Shown here in pieces: positions 25,328-34,046 of a DNA stretch of 34,046 nucleotides. Source of the stretch: a bacterium (GTDB lineage Bacteria; Electryoneota; AABM5-125-24; Hatepunaeales; Hatepunaeaceae); contig JABMRV010000145.1 of the NCBI GenBank assembly GCA_013202285.1, positions 1 through 34,046 on the forward strand. Reading direction: 5' to 3'. Each line of letters opens with the position of its first letter. Position 1 is the first letter of the stretch. Both the position numbers and the translations under genes were made by a program. Under the pieces are notes generated by a model, which was given only the letters and a program-made list of their open reading frames with translations, made no database searches and was not told the origin of the DNA.

Positions 25328-28207
25328 TTACTTCAAGGCTGTATCGTTTGTTAACTTCGCCAGATTATCACGTCTCTGCATCATCCACCGGTCATCAGGA
25401 TGTGATGCGAGCCATGATTCAGCCATCTCCAGACCTCGCCTGAAGTCACCGGTACGCTGGTTGTAGTCGATCATACCCCGATAGGCTTCCATGTCTTCTG
25501 GATTAGCCTGTATCATTGGTTCATATATCGAGAATGCCATCTCGTTGAGACCTAACATCAGCGCCTGAACGGCGATTTGAAGTTGTGCGGGGCGGCTGTT
25601 GTCAAGTTTCAGGTAGTTCTGAAGGATGCCAGCTATATAGCTTGTATCATCAGAGAACTGAATCCAGGTGTAAGCGATGCGTTGAACGTTATTCAACGAT
25701 GGATCGACTGACAGCGATCTATTGAACAGCTCTCTTGCTTTCCATTCTTCACCGGCTTCAGAGAGGTAGTAAACGCCGTATTCAAACGAATTCTGGACAG
25801 TGAGATCATCTCGAACAGCTATTTGGTCGAGACGCCTGATCATTTCATCCCGATGACCGAGCCGGGCATAAAGCCTGCCGATCTGCAGGTTTATTATATC
25901 ATGCCGGACCGGTATCACTTCATCAGGCATTATATCTTTCATAAAATCAAGAGTAGTCAGAGACTTTTCTCGCGGATTCAATTCCTCAAATTTCTCAATT
26001 CGTTCCGCCAGCGAGAGAGTTCGTTCAACGGGGATGCTTTTATCCATCATCCCAGCTTTTTCCGCCTCATTCAGGTAGTGAAGAGCCAAACGGAGAAGTC
26101 CCTGACGATAATTACCCAGAAGTTTAATTATATTTGCGTTATAATAAATGTCAGGATTATTGATATTCCTGTACTTGTAATTTTGCATCAGGTTTCGTGC
26201 CATTAGGTCCGAATCGATGATATCGGTGGGAGTCGGCGTCAGTCTGAATGCCAGTCCTTCCATTTTTAAGTAGTTCTTTGAAGTATCGATTTCGTTCCGC
26301 AGACCGATAAGGTTCTGTTCGGATACTGTAACCGCAAAATAGATCGGTTTTCTCCAATTATTTGCCACGAGTGTGTTGAGTATCATTATATCCTGGACAC
26401 GCAGGAAGTGTTCAAGTTGACCTTGCGGACCAACCGGATAGGAAATAGTGCCCGGAACTTCCCATGTCATGGGTGGATCATCCGGGGATGCGCCTCCGAG
26501 TTTAACCTTCCGAATCTGCTGCCAGCGGCGTTCAATCAGACCGGTATAGTCGCGAGACTCGATCACATTTTCTATATATGCATCTGTCAACTTGGCGGGC
26601 AAGGGAACTTTGGGTTCCTTGTCACGTATCTGCTTGATGAACCAGCCTGTATTGAAAAGGCTGAGGTTTACGACCCTGACATCCGTCCTTACATTCTCCA
26701 CAGTCTGCAGATACCAGAGTGGAAATGTATCATTATCGCCGTTGGTGAAAAGAATCGCATCTTTCTCGCATGTCGTCAGCAGGTTGTAGGAATAATCCCA
26801 GGCGACGTAATTACCGGCGCGCGAATGGGATTTGTAGTTCAAGGCGAACATGTTGACCGGAACGAGTAATAGACCGGCTCCGGTCAGAATCCACGCGATA
26901 GCCCCTGGCGCCAGACTCTTGAAAGCCTTTCCCGCCCATTCGACGAGAGCGATCGCCCCGACGCCGATCCAGATAGCGAAGGCGAAGTACGACCCCACGT
27001 AAGCGTAATCCCGTTCGCGTGGCTGCGGATCGTCCTGGTTCAAGTACATGACAACAGCTAATCCGGTCATTATAAACAGCACCAGTACGACGAAAGCGCC
27101 CCTGCGATCACGGTAGAAGTGATGAACTGCTCCGATCAATCCGATAAATAAAGGAGCGATGTAGAATAAGCCCTGTCCGAGATTCCAGGCATATTGCCAG
27201 TTAAAATACCTGATATACATCTTGTTAATCTGATATGACCAGAAGGGAGCCTTACGGTCAAACATGGTGGCAAACAGACTTTCCGAACCGTACTGCTCTC
27301 GATTCAGATAGGCGAGCAGCTTCTTCCATGTCTCCGGGTTGTTCTCGTCGAGGAACGGATCGAGACCGGAACGGATCATTATCAGTATGTATGTGGAATA
27401 GCCGAGTATTACCAGCAGGATGGCGATGGTAAACAGTGCGGGCCAGCGATAGTCTTTCTTTACAAATACAATAGAGAGAATAACCAGGAATACCAATATC
27501 ACAACAACCGTCCAGATGTTGGTCTTTTCGATGATCGTAGGCAGTCCCTGGACGATACCCGGATAGATGGCAAAGATGATGGCTGCTCCGATGAAACCGG
27601 TCAACAGGAATGTCGGAACAGTAATAGTGGTCTTCCTGAATGCTACGATATATGTAACTGACATCAGCGCCAGGATATTCAGCAGATGCACTCCGCATGA
27701 TAAACCGATGATGTAAAAGATAAACAGCAGGATACGATTGCCAGCGGGTGTGCGCGCCGAGTCAATCCAGCGGAGCGCCAGGTAGAATACCAGCGCTGTA
27801 AAGAACATACTGACGGCGTAAACCTCTGCCTCGACAGCGTTGAACCAGAAGCTGTGAGAGAAGGCGAAAGCTAATGCACCGACTGCGGCGCCGCCATAGA
27901 CTGTGATCATATCAACGGTGGACTCTTCCTTGGAGCGCCAGAGTCGCGCCATTCTTACGATGCAGAGGTAGAGCAGCATTACCGTTATGGCGGAGAGTAT
28001 CACTGAAATTAAGTTTACCCTGTGTCCTATGTTCTCCACGAGAGGCAGCATGGAGAAGAGCCTGCCGATCAACAGGTAAAGTGGAGCGCCGGGCGGATGC
28101 GGCACACCGACAGTGTAAGATGCAGCGATAAATTCACCGCAATCCCAGAAACTGGTGGTAGGTGCAACTGTACTTAAGTAAACAGTCAGGGCGATGATGA
28201 ATATCAC
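25328..28207 (-). CDS. DUF2723 membrane protein (GT-C-like, TMEM260-like) with C-terminal helical repeats; true start may lie upstream of 28207
   Basis: APTTSFWDCGEFIAASYTVGVPHPPGAPLYLLIGRLF; multiple TM helices; soluble C-terminal TPR-like part. Confidence 0.9.
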   Translation of the reverse strand: MIFIIALTVYLSTVAPTTSFWDCGEFIAASYTVGVPHPPGAPLYLLIGRLFSMLPLVENIGHRVNLISVILSAITVMLLYLCIVRMARLWRSKEESTVDMITVYGGAAVGALAFAFSHSFWFNAVEAEVYAVSMFFTALVFYLALRWIDSARTPAGNRILLFIFYIIGLSCGVHLLNILALMSVTYIVAFRKTTITVPTFLLTGFIGAAIIFAIYPGIVQGLPTIIEKTNIWTVVVILVFLVILSIVFVKKDYRWPALFTIAILLVILGYSTYILIMIRSGLDPFLDENNPETWKKLLAYLNREQYGSESLFATMFDRKAPFWSYQINKMYIRYFNWQYAWNLGQGLFYIAPLFIGLIGAVHHFYRDRRGAFVVLVLFIMTGLAVVMYLNQDDPQPRERDYAYVGSYFAFAIWIGVGAIALVEWAGKAFKSLAPGAIAWILTGAGLLLVPVNMFALNYKSHSRAGNYVAWDYSYNLLTTCEKDAILFTNGDNDTFPLWYLQTVENVRTDVRVVNLSLFNTGWFIKQIRDKEPKVPLPAKLTDAYIENVIESRDYTGLIERRWQQIRKVKLGGASPDDPPMTWEVPGTISYPVGPQGQLEHFLRVQDIMILNTLVANNWRKPIYFAVTVSEQNLIGLRNEIDTSKNYLKMEGLAFRLTPTPTDIIDSDLMARNLMQNYKYRNINNPDIYYNANIIKLLGNYRQGLLRLALHYLNEAEKAGMMDKSIPVERTLSLAERIEKFEELNPREKSLTTLDFMKDIMPDEVIPVRHDIINLQIGRLYARLGHRDEMIRRLDQIAVRDDLTVQNSFEYGVYYLSEAGEEWKARELFNRSLSVDPSLNNVQRIAYTWIQFSDDTSYIAGILQNYLKLDNSRPAQLQIAVQALMLGLNEMAFSIYEPMIQANPEDMEAYRGMIDYNQRTGDFRRGLEMAESWLASHPDDRWMMQRRDNLAKLTNDTALK

Positions 28208-28342
28208 CGCGGCAACAATGCGGTTAACGGTCAGCTTGATGCTTGATTTCCTTGAGATTTGTATTGTTATACAATGAATAGACTTATGTTTTGTACAGTT
28301 TTAAATCCCCTCGACCGCAAGGGATCGGGGCTACTTGTTATG

Positions 28343-28765
28343 TTAATCAGAGGTGGAACCGTAACCGGAAAACTCCCCGGTCCAAACATCGTATAATACA
28401 ATTTTCCCGATTCCTCCCTTCATCCTTACAGTCGAGATTGCTTCAATCTGGACGATCGGGTCCCTTCCGATCAGTGAGAATTCCCACTGACGCATGATTC
28501 CCTCATCTATCTCAAAATACTCAAACTCTTCAAGTTCATCGACTGAGTCGGGATAATCTCCGTTGTTTTCCTGCAGGAACATCTCCACCGAATTGACAAT
28601 AATACCGATGGCTGCCTGTGCATCTGAAGCTCTCGCACTTTCAATATAATGAATGTAAATCGGTATTGAAATTGCAGCCAGAATAAGGACGATTACCACA
28701 GCTACAAATATCTCGATGATTGTAAAACCATTGTCCCGACGTTTGAATCTGGAAAGCATCTTCAA
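28343..28765 (-). CDS. Type IV pilin-like protein
   Basis: Prepilin peptidase site NG|FTIIEIFVAVVIVLILAAISIP. Confidence 0.88.
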   Translation of the reverse strand: MKMLSRFKRRDNGFTIIEIFVAVVIVLILAAISIPIYIHYIESARASDAQAAIGIIVNSVEMFLQENNGDYPDSVDELEEFEYFEIDEGIMRQWEFSLIGRDPIVQIEAISTVRMKGGIGKIVLYDVWTGEFSGYGSTSD

Positions 28766-28840
28766 CCTCCAATAATGATTATTTCATTTGGGTTTCAACT
28801 GCACTTATAACGTTTCTTCAAACCTGGAGGATCGGATATC

Positions 28841-29260
28841 CTAATCAGATGGGAAACCGTAACCTGTAAACTCTCCTGACTTAACATCGTATTGTATTTC
28901 TTTCCCGGCTCCTCCCTTCATCGCCGAAGTCGAGATTGCGCTAATCTTGAAGATCGGGTTCAACCCGAACATCCTGAATTCCCAAAGTAGTTTGATATTC
29001 TCTTCAAGCTCAAGATAAGAAAGCTCTTCTAATCTGCTTATCGAAATGGGATCTTCTTTATAATCCTGTCGATACATCTTTGCTGAATTGTAAATACTGG
29101 TGATGGCTGCCTTTGCATCTGAAGCTTTTGCACTTTCAGTGTACTGAATGTACATCGGTATTGTAACCGCAGCCAGAATTGCGGCGATTATCACAACTAC
29201 CAGTATCTCGATAATCGTAAAACCACTGTCCTTACGTTTGAATCTGAAAAGCATCTTCAA
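28841..29260 (-). CDS. Type IV pilin-like protein, tandem paralog of 28343..28765
   Basis: Prepilin peptidase site SG|FTIIEILVVVIIAAILAAVTIP; paralogous along full length. Confidence 0.88.
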   Translation of the reverse strand: MKMLFRFKRKDSGFTIIEILVVVIIAAILAAVTIPMYIQYTESAKASDAKAAITSIYNSAKMYRQDYKEDPISISRLEELSYLELEENIKLLWEFRMFGLNPIFKISAISTSAMKGGAGKEIQYDVKSGEFTGYGFPSD

Positions 29261-29439
29261 CCTCCAATTATGATTCGTGATTTTTGATTCAGGATTTTTG
29301 CTTCATCCTTCATCCTTCATCCCTTAAAGCCACCGGACGTTCATTAATCCATTCCACTTTTATGTTTAACCACAGAGCTGGTTTTCATGCTATCAGTATT
29401 ATAGAAGATCGCGTGTGGCACATCCACACTTCCGTGAGG

Positions 29440-29464
29440 GCAGTCCCGAATTACTCGGGATTGC
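29440..29464. repeat. Inverted repeat GCAGTCCCGA-ATTAC-TCGGGATTGC
   Basis: 10-bp stem with one G-T pair; a further hairpin GTGTGG-CACAT-CCACAC lies at 29413-29429. Confidence 0.75.
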
Positions 29465-29629
29465 AAGTAATGTTTCAAACTGCTGTTGTTTATCTTGAAA
29501 TCAGCCGTCGGGTTGACCACCGTCGAAAGAATAATCGTTTGTGTTATCACAATAAAGTTATCGTTTCTTTATTGAAAATGCAAGAGAACCGCTTGATAAG
29601 CACTCCTTTCATGCATTTTCCTTGGAGCA

Positions 29630-30727
29630 TTATTCCTCAAACATCAGGTTCCGCTTCAGGTTTGTGGGACTGGTGGCTGCAGCCATTGCAGTTTCCAGCG
29701 AAATAATCTTATTCTTATACAGTTCGATGAGATGCTGGTCGAAGGTTTGCATCCTGTATGGAGTTACACCCTGCTCGATAAGATCGCTGAGACCGCGGGG
29801 ATCTGCGGAAAGTATCCGCTCCTGGATTGAGACAGTCGATCTCATTATCTCGATAGCGGCAATCCTCCCGTCACTGTCTGAACGCGGTACGAGACGCTGG
29901 GATATGATGGCGCGCATTGTTTCAGCGAGTCTCAGCCTGATTGATGACTGTTCCGAGCTGCTGAAGACGCCGAGCAGTCTTTCAATTGTGCTGACTGCAT
30001 CCCTGGTATGTACGGTACTGAAGACGGTATGTCCGGTTTCGGAAGCTTTGATGGCTATCTCAATGGTCGCACGGTCACGCATTTCGCCGACCATGATAAT
30101 GTCCGGATCCTGCCTGAGCGCCGAACGGAGCGCGGTGGCGAAAGATTTTGTATCAGAGCCCACCTCACGTTGAGAAATAGATGACATATCATCACGTATC
30201 AGGTGCTCAATCGGATCTTCAATGGTTACTATCTTTCGCGCCTGAATGTGATTGACATGATCGAGCATTGCTGCAAGTGTGGTGGATTTTCCACTTCCGG
30301 TTGCTCCGGTTATGAGTATCAGTCCGCGGGGTTCAAGAGCGATATCCTTCAGAACTTCTGGCATTTGAAGTTTATCGATATTAAGGATCTCAGATGAGAT
30401 TGCGCGCAGTGTCAGCGCCAGTGTACCACGCTGACGGTAGATATTAACACGGAATCTTCCCACGCCGGGTTGTGAATAGGACGCATCGAAATCGGTTATA
30501 CTGTCGAGGTCGTCTATATCAATTGTAGAACCGTATCTTGAACCGACCTGTTCGAGAATTCGGCGGACGATCATCTCGACGTCGGGGCTGCGCATTCCCT
30601 CTTCCATTACAGGAATAAGATCATCGTCCTCCCTGACCATGCACGGTGAACCGACCTTGATATGTAAATCGGAAGCGCCGGATTTAACGGTGGCTTCAAG
30701 GAGCGATTCGAAGAATTGAATATCCAT
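29630..30727 (-). CDS. pilT: Type IV pilus retraction ATPase (PilT/PilU). Track start 30739; ATG at 30725-30727 preceded by GGAGGT preferred
   Basis: GATGSGKSTTLAAMLDH, SQREVGSDTKSFATALRSALRQDPDIIMVGEMRD, TGHTVFSTVHT. Confidence 0.92.
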   Translation of the reverse strand: MDIQFFESLLEATVKSGASDLHIKVGSPCMVREDDDLIPVMEEGMRSPDVEMIVRRILEQVGSRYGSTIDIDDLDSITDFDASYSQPGVGRFRVNIYRQRGTLALTLRAISSEILNIDKLQMPEVLKDIALEPRGLILITGATGSGKSTTLAAMLDHVNHIQARKIVTIEDPIEHLIRDDMSSISQREVGSDTKSFATALRSALRQDPDIIMVGEMRDRATIEIAIKASETGHTVFSTVHTRDAVSTIERLLGVFSSSEQSSIRLRLAETMRAIISQRLVPRSDSDGRIAAIEIMRSTVSIQERILSADPRGLSDLIEQGVTPYRMQTFDQHLIELYKNKIISLETAMAAATSPTNLKRNLMFEE

Positions 30728-30755
30728 CGGGACCTCCATATTACCTGAAAGTTAT

Positions 30756-30785
30756 ATTATAGTCAAATTACTCAGCATTTCTCAA
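30756..30785 (-). promoter_or_regulatory. Sigma70-like promoter candidate for pilT
   Basis: Minus strand TTGAGA (30785-30780), 18 nt, TATAAT (30761-30756). Confidence 0.5.
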
Positions 30786-30968
30786 GTAAAATTCTCACTT
30801 TTAACAGTTAGTTCACCTTGAAACAGTCAGAATTTGCATAATAATTTCAACTTGTGCGCTATATCACAGGAACTCAGAGAATATGTGTTATATTTACAAT
30901 GATTGAGTGTGTCGATTGTTTCGGTTTTTGTCTGTATCTCTATATTGTCACAACATAAGGGGGTTGAT

Positions 30969-32582
30969 ATGATAAAGGTTAGGCAGCACACAACTTTTCT
31001 TTTACTGGTTTGCATCGTTTCACTGTTTGCTGTATCGATGATCCGAGCGAACCACGTCATCGTAATAGATGCACTTACTTTCAACGAAGAACCGGTGCTG
31101 GATGGTTGGGAGATCGGTGTCTTTACCGAAGATAATATATTAGCCGGTGCCGTGGTATGGCGGGAAGATGCCGATGTTGAGCTTGTTGCGCAGGCTGACG
31201 ACCCTGAGACTGAAGAGGTCGATGGCTTTGTCAACGGCGAGCAGATGGAATTCCGACTCTGGGATCCGGATGCAGACGAAGTATATAATGCCGAGCCGGA
31301 ATTCATCGAAGGACCGGATGTATGGGTCAACGACGGTGTCTCGTTAGCGCGCATACATGGCTATAGTCTGGTTGAGCTGACGATTCACCTTGAAGATGGG
31401 TGGAATATGATCTCGTTTAATGTCCGTCCGTTGTGGGAATACTACCACGATAATCCGTTCTGGCTCTCGATCAACGATGTGGTCGATCTGTTCAGGGAGG
31501 GTGAACATAACCATCTGTACGTTTTGAAGGATGAACGGGGTGATTTCTGTGTTCCTAATTGGGGTTTCTTCGGTTTAGACTATTGGAACCTGCTGGAGGG
31601 TTATCTTGTTTGTGTATATGAAGAAATGGAAATTACCATTGTTGGCGTACCGATACACCCCCAGACCGAGATCGAACTCGAAGCGAGCTGGAACCTTATC
31701 GCATACTTGCCGGATTACGACCTGGACGCAAGTTACCCTGATTTCTACGTTCTTTCATCCATAATTGACCATGTTTTCATAGCCAAAGACGGCGATGGTA
31801 ATTTCATGTCACCTTGGGGCGTGGGCATGCCGCCGTGGACGCCCGGACAGGGTTACCAGGTCCTCGTCGATGAGGCTGTAGTCCTGGTCTATCCAGGTGA
31901 GTGGGAAGAGAACGCCAGAGTTGCCGTACCTATTGTTGAGAGCCCCAAACACAATTATCACTGGACGTCACCGGCACCAACCGGAGACAATATGAGCTTA
32001 TTTGTGACATCGGTGACAGGACTTGATGTCGAAGATGGTGATCAGATCGCCGCTTTCAGCACTCAATCCGGCAAACTTGTCGGTGTAGGCAGCGTTTACG
32101 ACGGCAGATGCGGGCTTGCAGTCTGGGGTGATGACGTGCATACCGGTGATATGGTCGAGGGTTTGCAGAGTGACGAGGAGTTTGAACTTAGGCTCTGGGA
32201 TGAAGATAACAGAATGGAAATCGGTCTAAAGAAGGAGTTGTTCAAACAGGGATCAAACCTGAGATATGAGACGAACAGCTTTGTGGCGCTCGATGTCTCC
32301 GCAGAAGTAGTGATACCGGATGAATACTATCTCTCGCATAGTTATCCCAATCCGTTCAATGCCGTTACGAGAATGTCATACGGTCTGCCGGAAGAGGCGT
32401 ATATATCCATTTGCGTCTATGATGTCACCGGACGTATAGTTGCCGTACTGGTTGACGCTGAGCATAAGGCTGGCAGGCATACGATAACCTGGGACGGCGG
32501 GGACGTTTCATCCGGAGTTTACCTTTTCAGAATGGATGCCACCGGTTTCAGCTTTACCCGTAAGGTGATACTTGCGAGGTAG
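30969..32582 (+). CDS. Secreted protein with duplicated domains and T9SS type A C-terminal sorting domain. Track start 30903; ATG at 30969 after AAGGGGG preferred
   Basis: Signal peptide MIKVRQHTTFLLLVCIVSLFAVSMIRA; C-terminal SYPNPFNAVTRMSYGLPEEAYISICVYDVTGRIVAVL...SSGVYLFRMDATG. Confidence 0.88.
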   Translation: MIKVRQHTTFLLLVCIVSLFAVSMIRANHVIVIDALTFNEEPVLDGWEIGVFTEDNILAGAVVWREDADVELVAQADDPETEEVDGFVNGEQMEFRLWDPDADEVYNAEPEFIEGPDVWVNDGVSLARIHGYSLVELTIHLEDGWNMISFNVRPLWEYYHDNPFWLSINDVVDLFREGEHNHLYVLKDERGDFCVPNWGFFGLDYWNLLEGYLVCVYEEMEITIVGVPIHPQTEIELEASWNLIAYLPDYDLDASYPDFYVLSSIIDHVFIAKDGDGNFMSPWGVGMPPWTPGQGYQVLVDEAVVLVYPGEWEENARVAVPIVESPKHNYHWTSPAPTGDNMSLFVTSVTGLDVEDGDQIAAFSTQSGKLVGVGSVYDGRCGLAVWGDDVHTGDMVEGLQSDEEFELRLWDEDNRMEIGLKKELFKQGSNLRYETNSFVALDVSAEVVIPDEYYLSHSYPNPFNAVTRMSYGLPEEAYISICVYDVTGRIVAVLVDAEHKAGRHTITWDGGDVSSGVYLFRMDATGFSFTRKVILAR

Positions 32583-32608
32583 TTTGAATGTGACTTACTG
32601 ATTTTCAG

Positions 32609-32640
32609 AGCCCGTCCCGATGTTTCGGGGCGGGCTTTTT
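32609..32640 (+). terminator. Rho-independent terminator after the secreted-protein gene
   Basis: AGCCCGTCCCGA-TGTT-TCGGGGCGGGCT then TTTT. Confidence 0.88.
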
Positions 32641-32676
32641 CGTTCAGTTTACTGTGTGGTACTGTGATTAATTGTA

Positions 32677-32692
32677 TCCGCCAGATGGCGGA
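32677..32692. repeat. Inverted repeat TCCGCC-AGAT-GGCGGA
   Basis: Perfect 6-bp arms, immediately before the repeat at 32698. Confidence 0.75.
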
Positions 32693-32697
32693 TTCAC

Positions 32698-32723
32698 CGA
32701 CAGGAATGTCGATGCTCCCCATT
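32698..32723 (+). repeat. Dispersed repeat R1, copy B
   Basis: CGACAGGAATGTCGATGCTCCCCATT. Confidence 0.75.
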
Positions 32724-32924
32724 CAATATCGCGAAAAACCTTTTTATTAAGTCGATCAGGACGTCTCTACAATCTGGACTAAACAGACGGTATGTGCTTT
32801 TATTATTTGACATCTGTTATAAATAACAATAAATTTGTAGATTCAGCAGAATGTGTAATTCTACCCCGAATAAGCATGTCCCTTCCGAAGCAGGGATCGG
32901 GGACAAGAAAAAGAGGCAGATGAA

Positions 32925-33935
32925 ATGAGACGAGTAATGCTAACGGGAGGCGCTGGTTTTATCGGTTCCAACCTTGTGAAACTGATTCTGAAGGAGCATC
33001 CCGATATTCATGTGGTGAATTATGATCTCCTGACATACGCGGGGAATCTGGTTTCACTATCCGACGTCGAAGACAATCCGCAATACAGCTTCGTCAGGGG
33101 TGATGTTTCCGATCTTCAAACAGTTAAAAAGGCTATGGAAGGCTGTTGGGCGGTACTACATCTGGCAGCCGAGTCTCACGTTGACAGATCGATACTCGAC
33201 GCCGGACCGTTTCTGAATACCAATGTGATCGGTACACAGGTAATGCTGGATGCAGCGCGATTTCACAAGGTCGAACGCTTTGTTCAGATCTCCACCGACG
33301 AGGTTTACGGCAGCCTGAAACCGGATGATCCGGCTTTCACTGAGCAGAACCGCCTCAAACCGAACAGTCCGTATTCGGCTTCGAAAGCGGCAGCGGATCT
33401 GCTGGTGCGAGCTTACGAGAAAACCTATGGCATGCATGCAGTGATAACTCGCTGCTCAAATAACTATGGTCCCTACCAGTTTCCCGAAAAGCTGATTCCG
33501 TTATTAATCAATAATGCGATGAAGGATAAACCTATACCTGTTTATGGCGACGGTCAGCAGGTGCGGGATTGGCTGTACGTTGAGGATCACTGCAGGGCTA
33601 TAATAACCATAATGGAAAAAGGAGTTTCCGGTGAGATCTACAACATCGGCGGCAACTGTGAAGTCGTTAATCTTGAGCTGGTCAAAATGCTGCTCGCTGA
33701 ACTGGGCAAACCTGAATCGCTGATAACCTTCGTCAAAGATCGACCGGCACATGATCGCAGATATGCCATGAACATCGACAAGATAACCAGAGAACTCGGG
33801 TGGAAGCCGGAACACACCCTGTCGCATGCTCTGCCTAAGACGGTGAAGTGGTATCTTGATAGCGAGGAATGGGTCGGTTCGGTGCTCTCTGGGGAATACA
33901 AGGAGTATTATAAGAAGCAGTACGGCGACAGGTGA
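32925..33935 (+). CDS. rfbB: dTDP-glucose 4,6-dehydratase
   Basis: MLTGGAGFIGSNLV, YDLLTYAGN, STDEVYGSL, YSASKAAADLLVRAY, NNYGPYQFPEKLIP. Confidence 0.95.
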   Translation: MRRVMLTGGAGFIGSNLVKLILKEHPDIHVVNYDLLTYAGNLVSLSDVEDNPQYSFVRGDVSDLQTVKKAMEGCWAVLHLAAESHVDRSILDAGPFLNTNVIGTQVMLDAARFHKVERFVQISTDEVYGSLKPDDPAFTEQNRLKPNSPYSASKAAADLLVRAYEKTYGMHAVITRCSNNYGPYQFPEKLIPLLINNAMKDKPIPVYGDGQQVRDWLYVEDHCRAIITIMEKGVSGEIYNIGGNCEVVNLELVKMLLAELGKPESLITFVKDRPAHDRRYAMNIDKITRELGWKPEHTLSHALPKTVKWYLDSEEWVGSVLSGEYKEYYKKQYGDR

Positions 33936-33954
33936 GTGGTTAAGCAGACAATTT

Positions 33955-33976
33955 AATGGGGAGCGCCGACATTCCT
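33955..33976 (-). repeat. Dispersed repeat R1, copy C
   Basis: Minus strand AGGAATGTCGGCGCTCCCCATT, 20/22 identical to 32702-32723. Confidence 0.75.
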
Positions 33977-34015
33977 AAGCTTTCACTGGGGCAGGTTCTG
34001 TTGGTGAATTCATGT

Positions 34016-34041
34016 GCTGCAGGGTGTCCTCACCCTGCAGC
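34016..34041. repeat. Perfect palindrome GCTGCAGGGTG-TCCT-CACCCTGCAGC
   Basis: 11-bp arms, 4-nt loop, intergenic at window end. Confidence 0.85.
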
Positions 34042-34046
34042 GAAAG

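Noticed and set aside
27258-27698. 146-aa minus-strand ORF inside the DUF2723 gene
   Set aside because: Alternative frame of a well-supported membrane protein; no signal of its own.
28319-28330. AGGGATCGGGG shared with 32892-32902
   Set aside because: Only 11 nt in common with weak flanking similarity; insufficient to call a repeat family.
29302-29325. CTTCATCCTTCATCCTTCATCC short tandem repeat
   Set aside because: Three short units of a 7-mer only; low-complexity intergenic sequence, not a CRISPR or recognised element.
29416-29433. TGGCAC sequence resembling half of a sigma54 promoter near the pilin genes
   Set aside because: On the plus strand, pointing away from the pilins, and no TTGC -12 element at the right spacing; part of a GTGTGG-CACAT-CCACAC hairpin.
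1-34046. CRISPR arrays, transposase/integrase genes, phage genes, rRNA/tRNA genes
   Set aside because: None recognised on reading the ORFs and intergenic regions; a tRNAscan or Infernal run would be needed to exclude small RNA genes.

Overview
The window is a protein-dense chromosomal segment of a bacterium that is probably in the FCB/Bacteroidota-like group (inferred from T9SS genes, DUF4837 and DUF2723). Most genes are on the minus strand. Main blocks: (i) an orphan beta-class DNA methyltransferase and Mpl (+); (ii) a minus-strand surface/secretion block with a PorU-like C25 sortase, a PorV/PorQ protein, an M6-peptidase-like protein with a T9SS C-terminal domain and a destroyed HExxH motif, a gluzincin/PD40-propeller/beta-barrel fusion, and two tandem DUF5683-like proteins; (iii) a metabolism and glycan run (thioesterase, accA, a GT2-PGT-like fusion, polyprenol-P-mannose synthase, rfbD, purE, DUF4837, methyltransferase, an OMP, GT2, DUF2723); (iv) two tandem type IV pilin-like genes and pilT; (v) a (+) T9SS type A cargo with A-B-B-A internal symmetry, and rfbB. 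The observations most worth following up are a possible terminator/antiterminator leader upstream of porU, the pseudo-M6 protein, short dispersed intergenic palindromes (one family flanks rfbB as inverted copies and shows a compensatory base-pair change), and a GT2 fused to a polyprenyl-phosphate glycosyltransferase N-terminal module that stops where the catalytic domain should begin. All family calls come from reading motifs by eye; no search was run.
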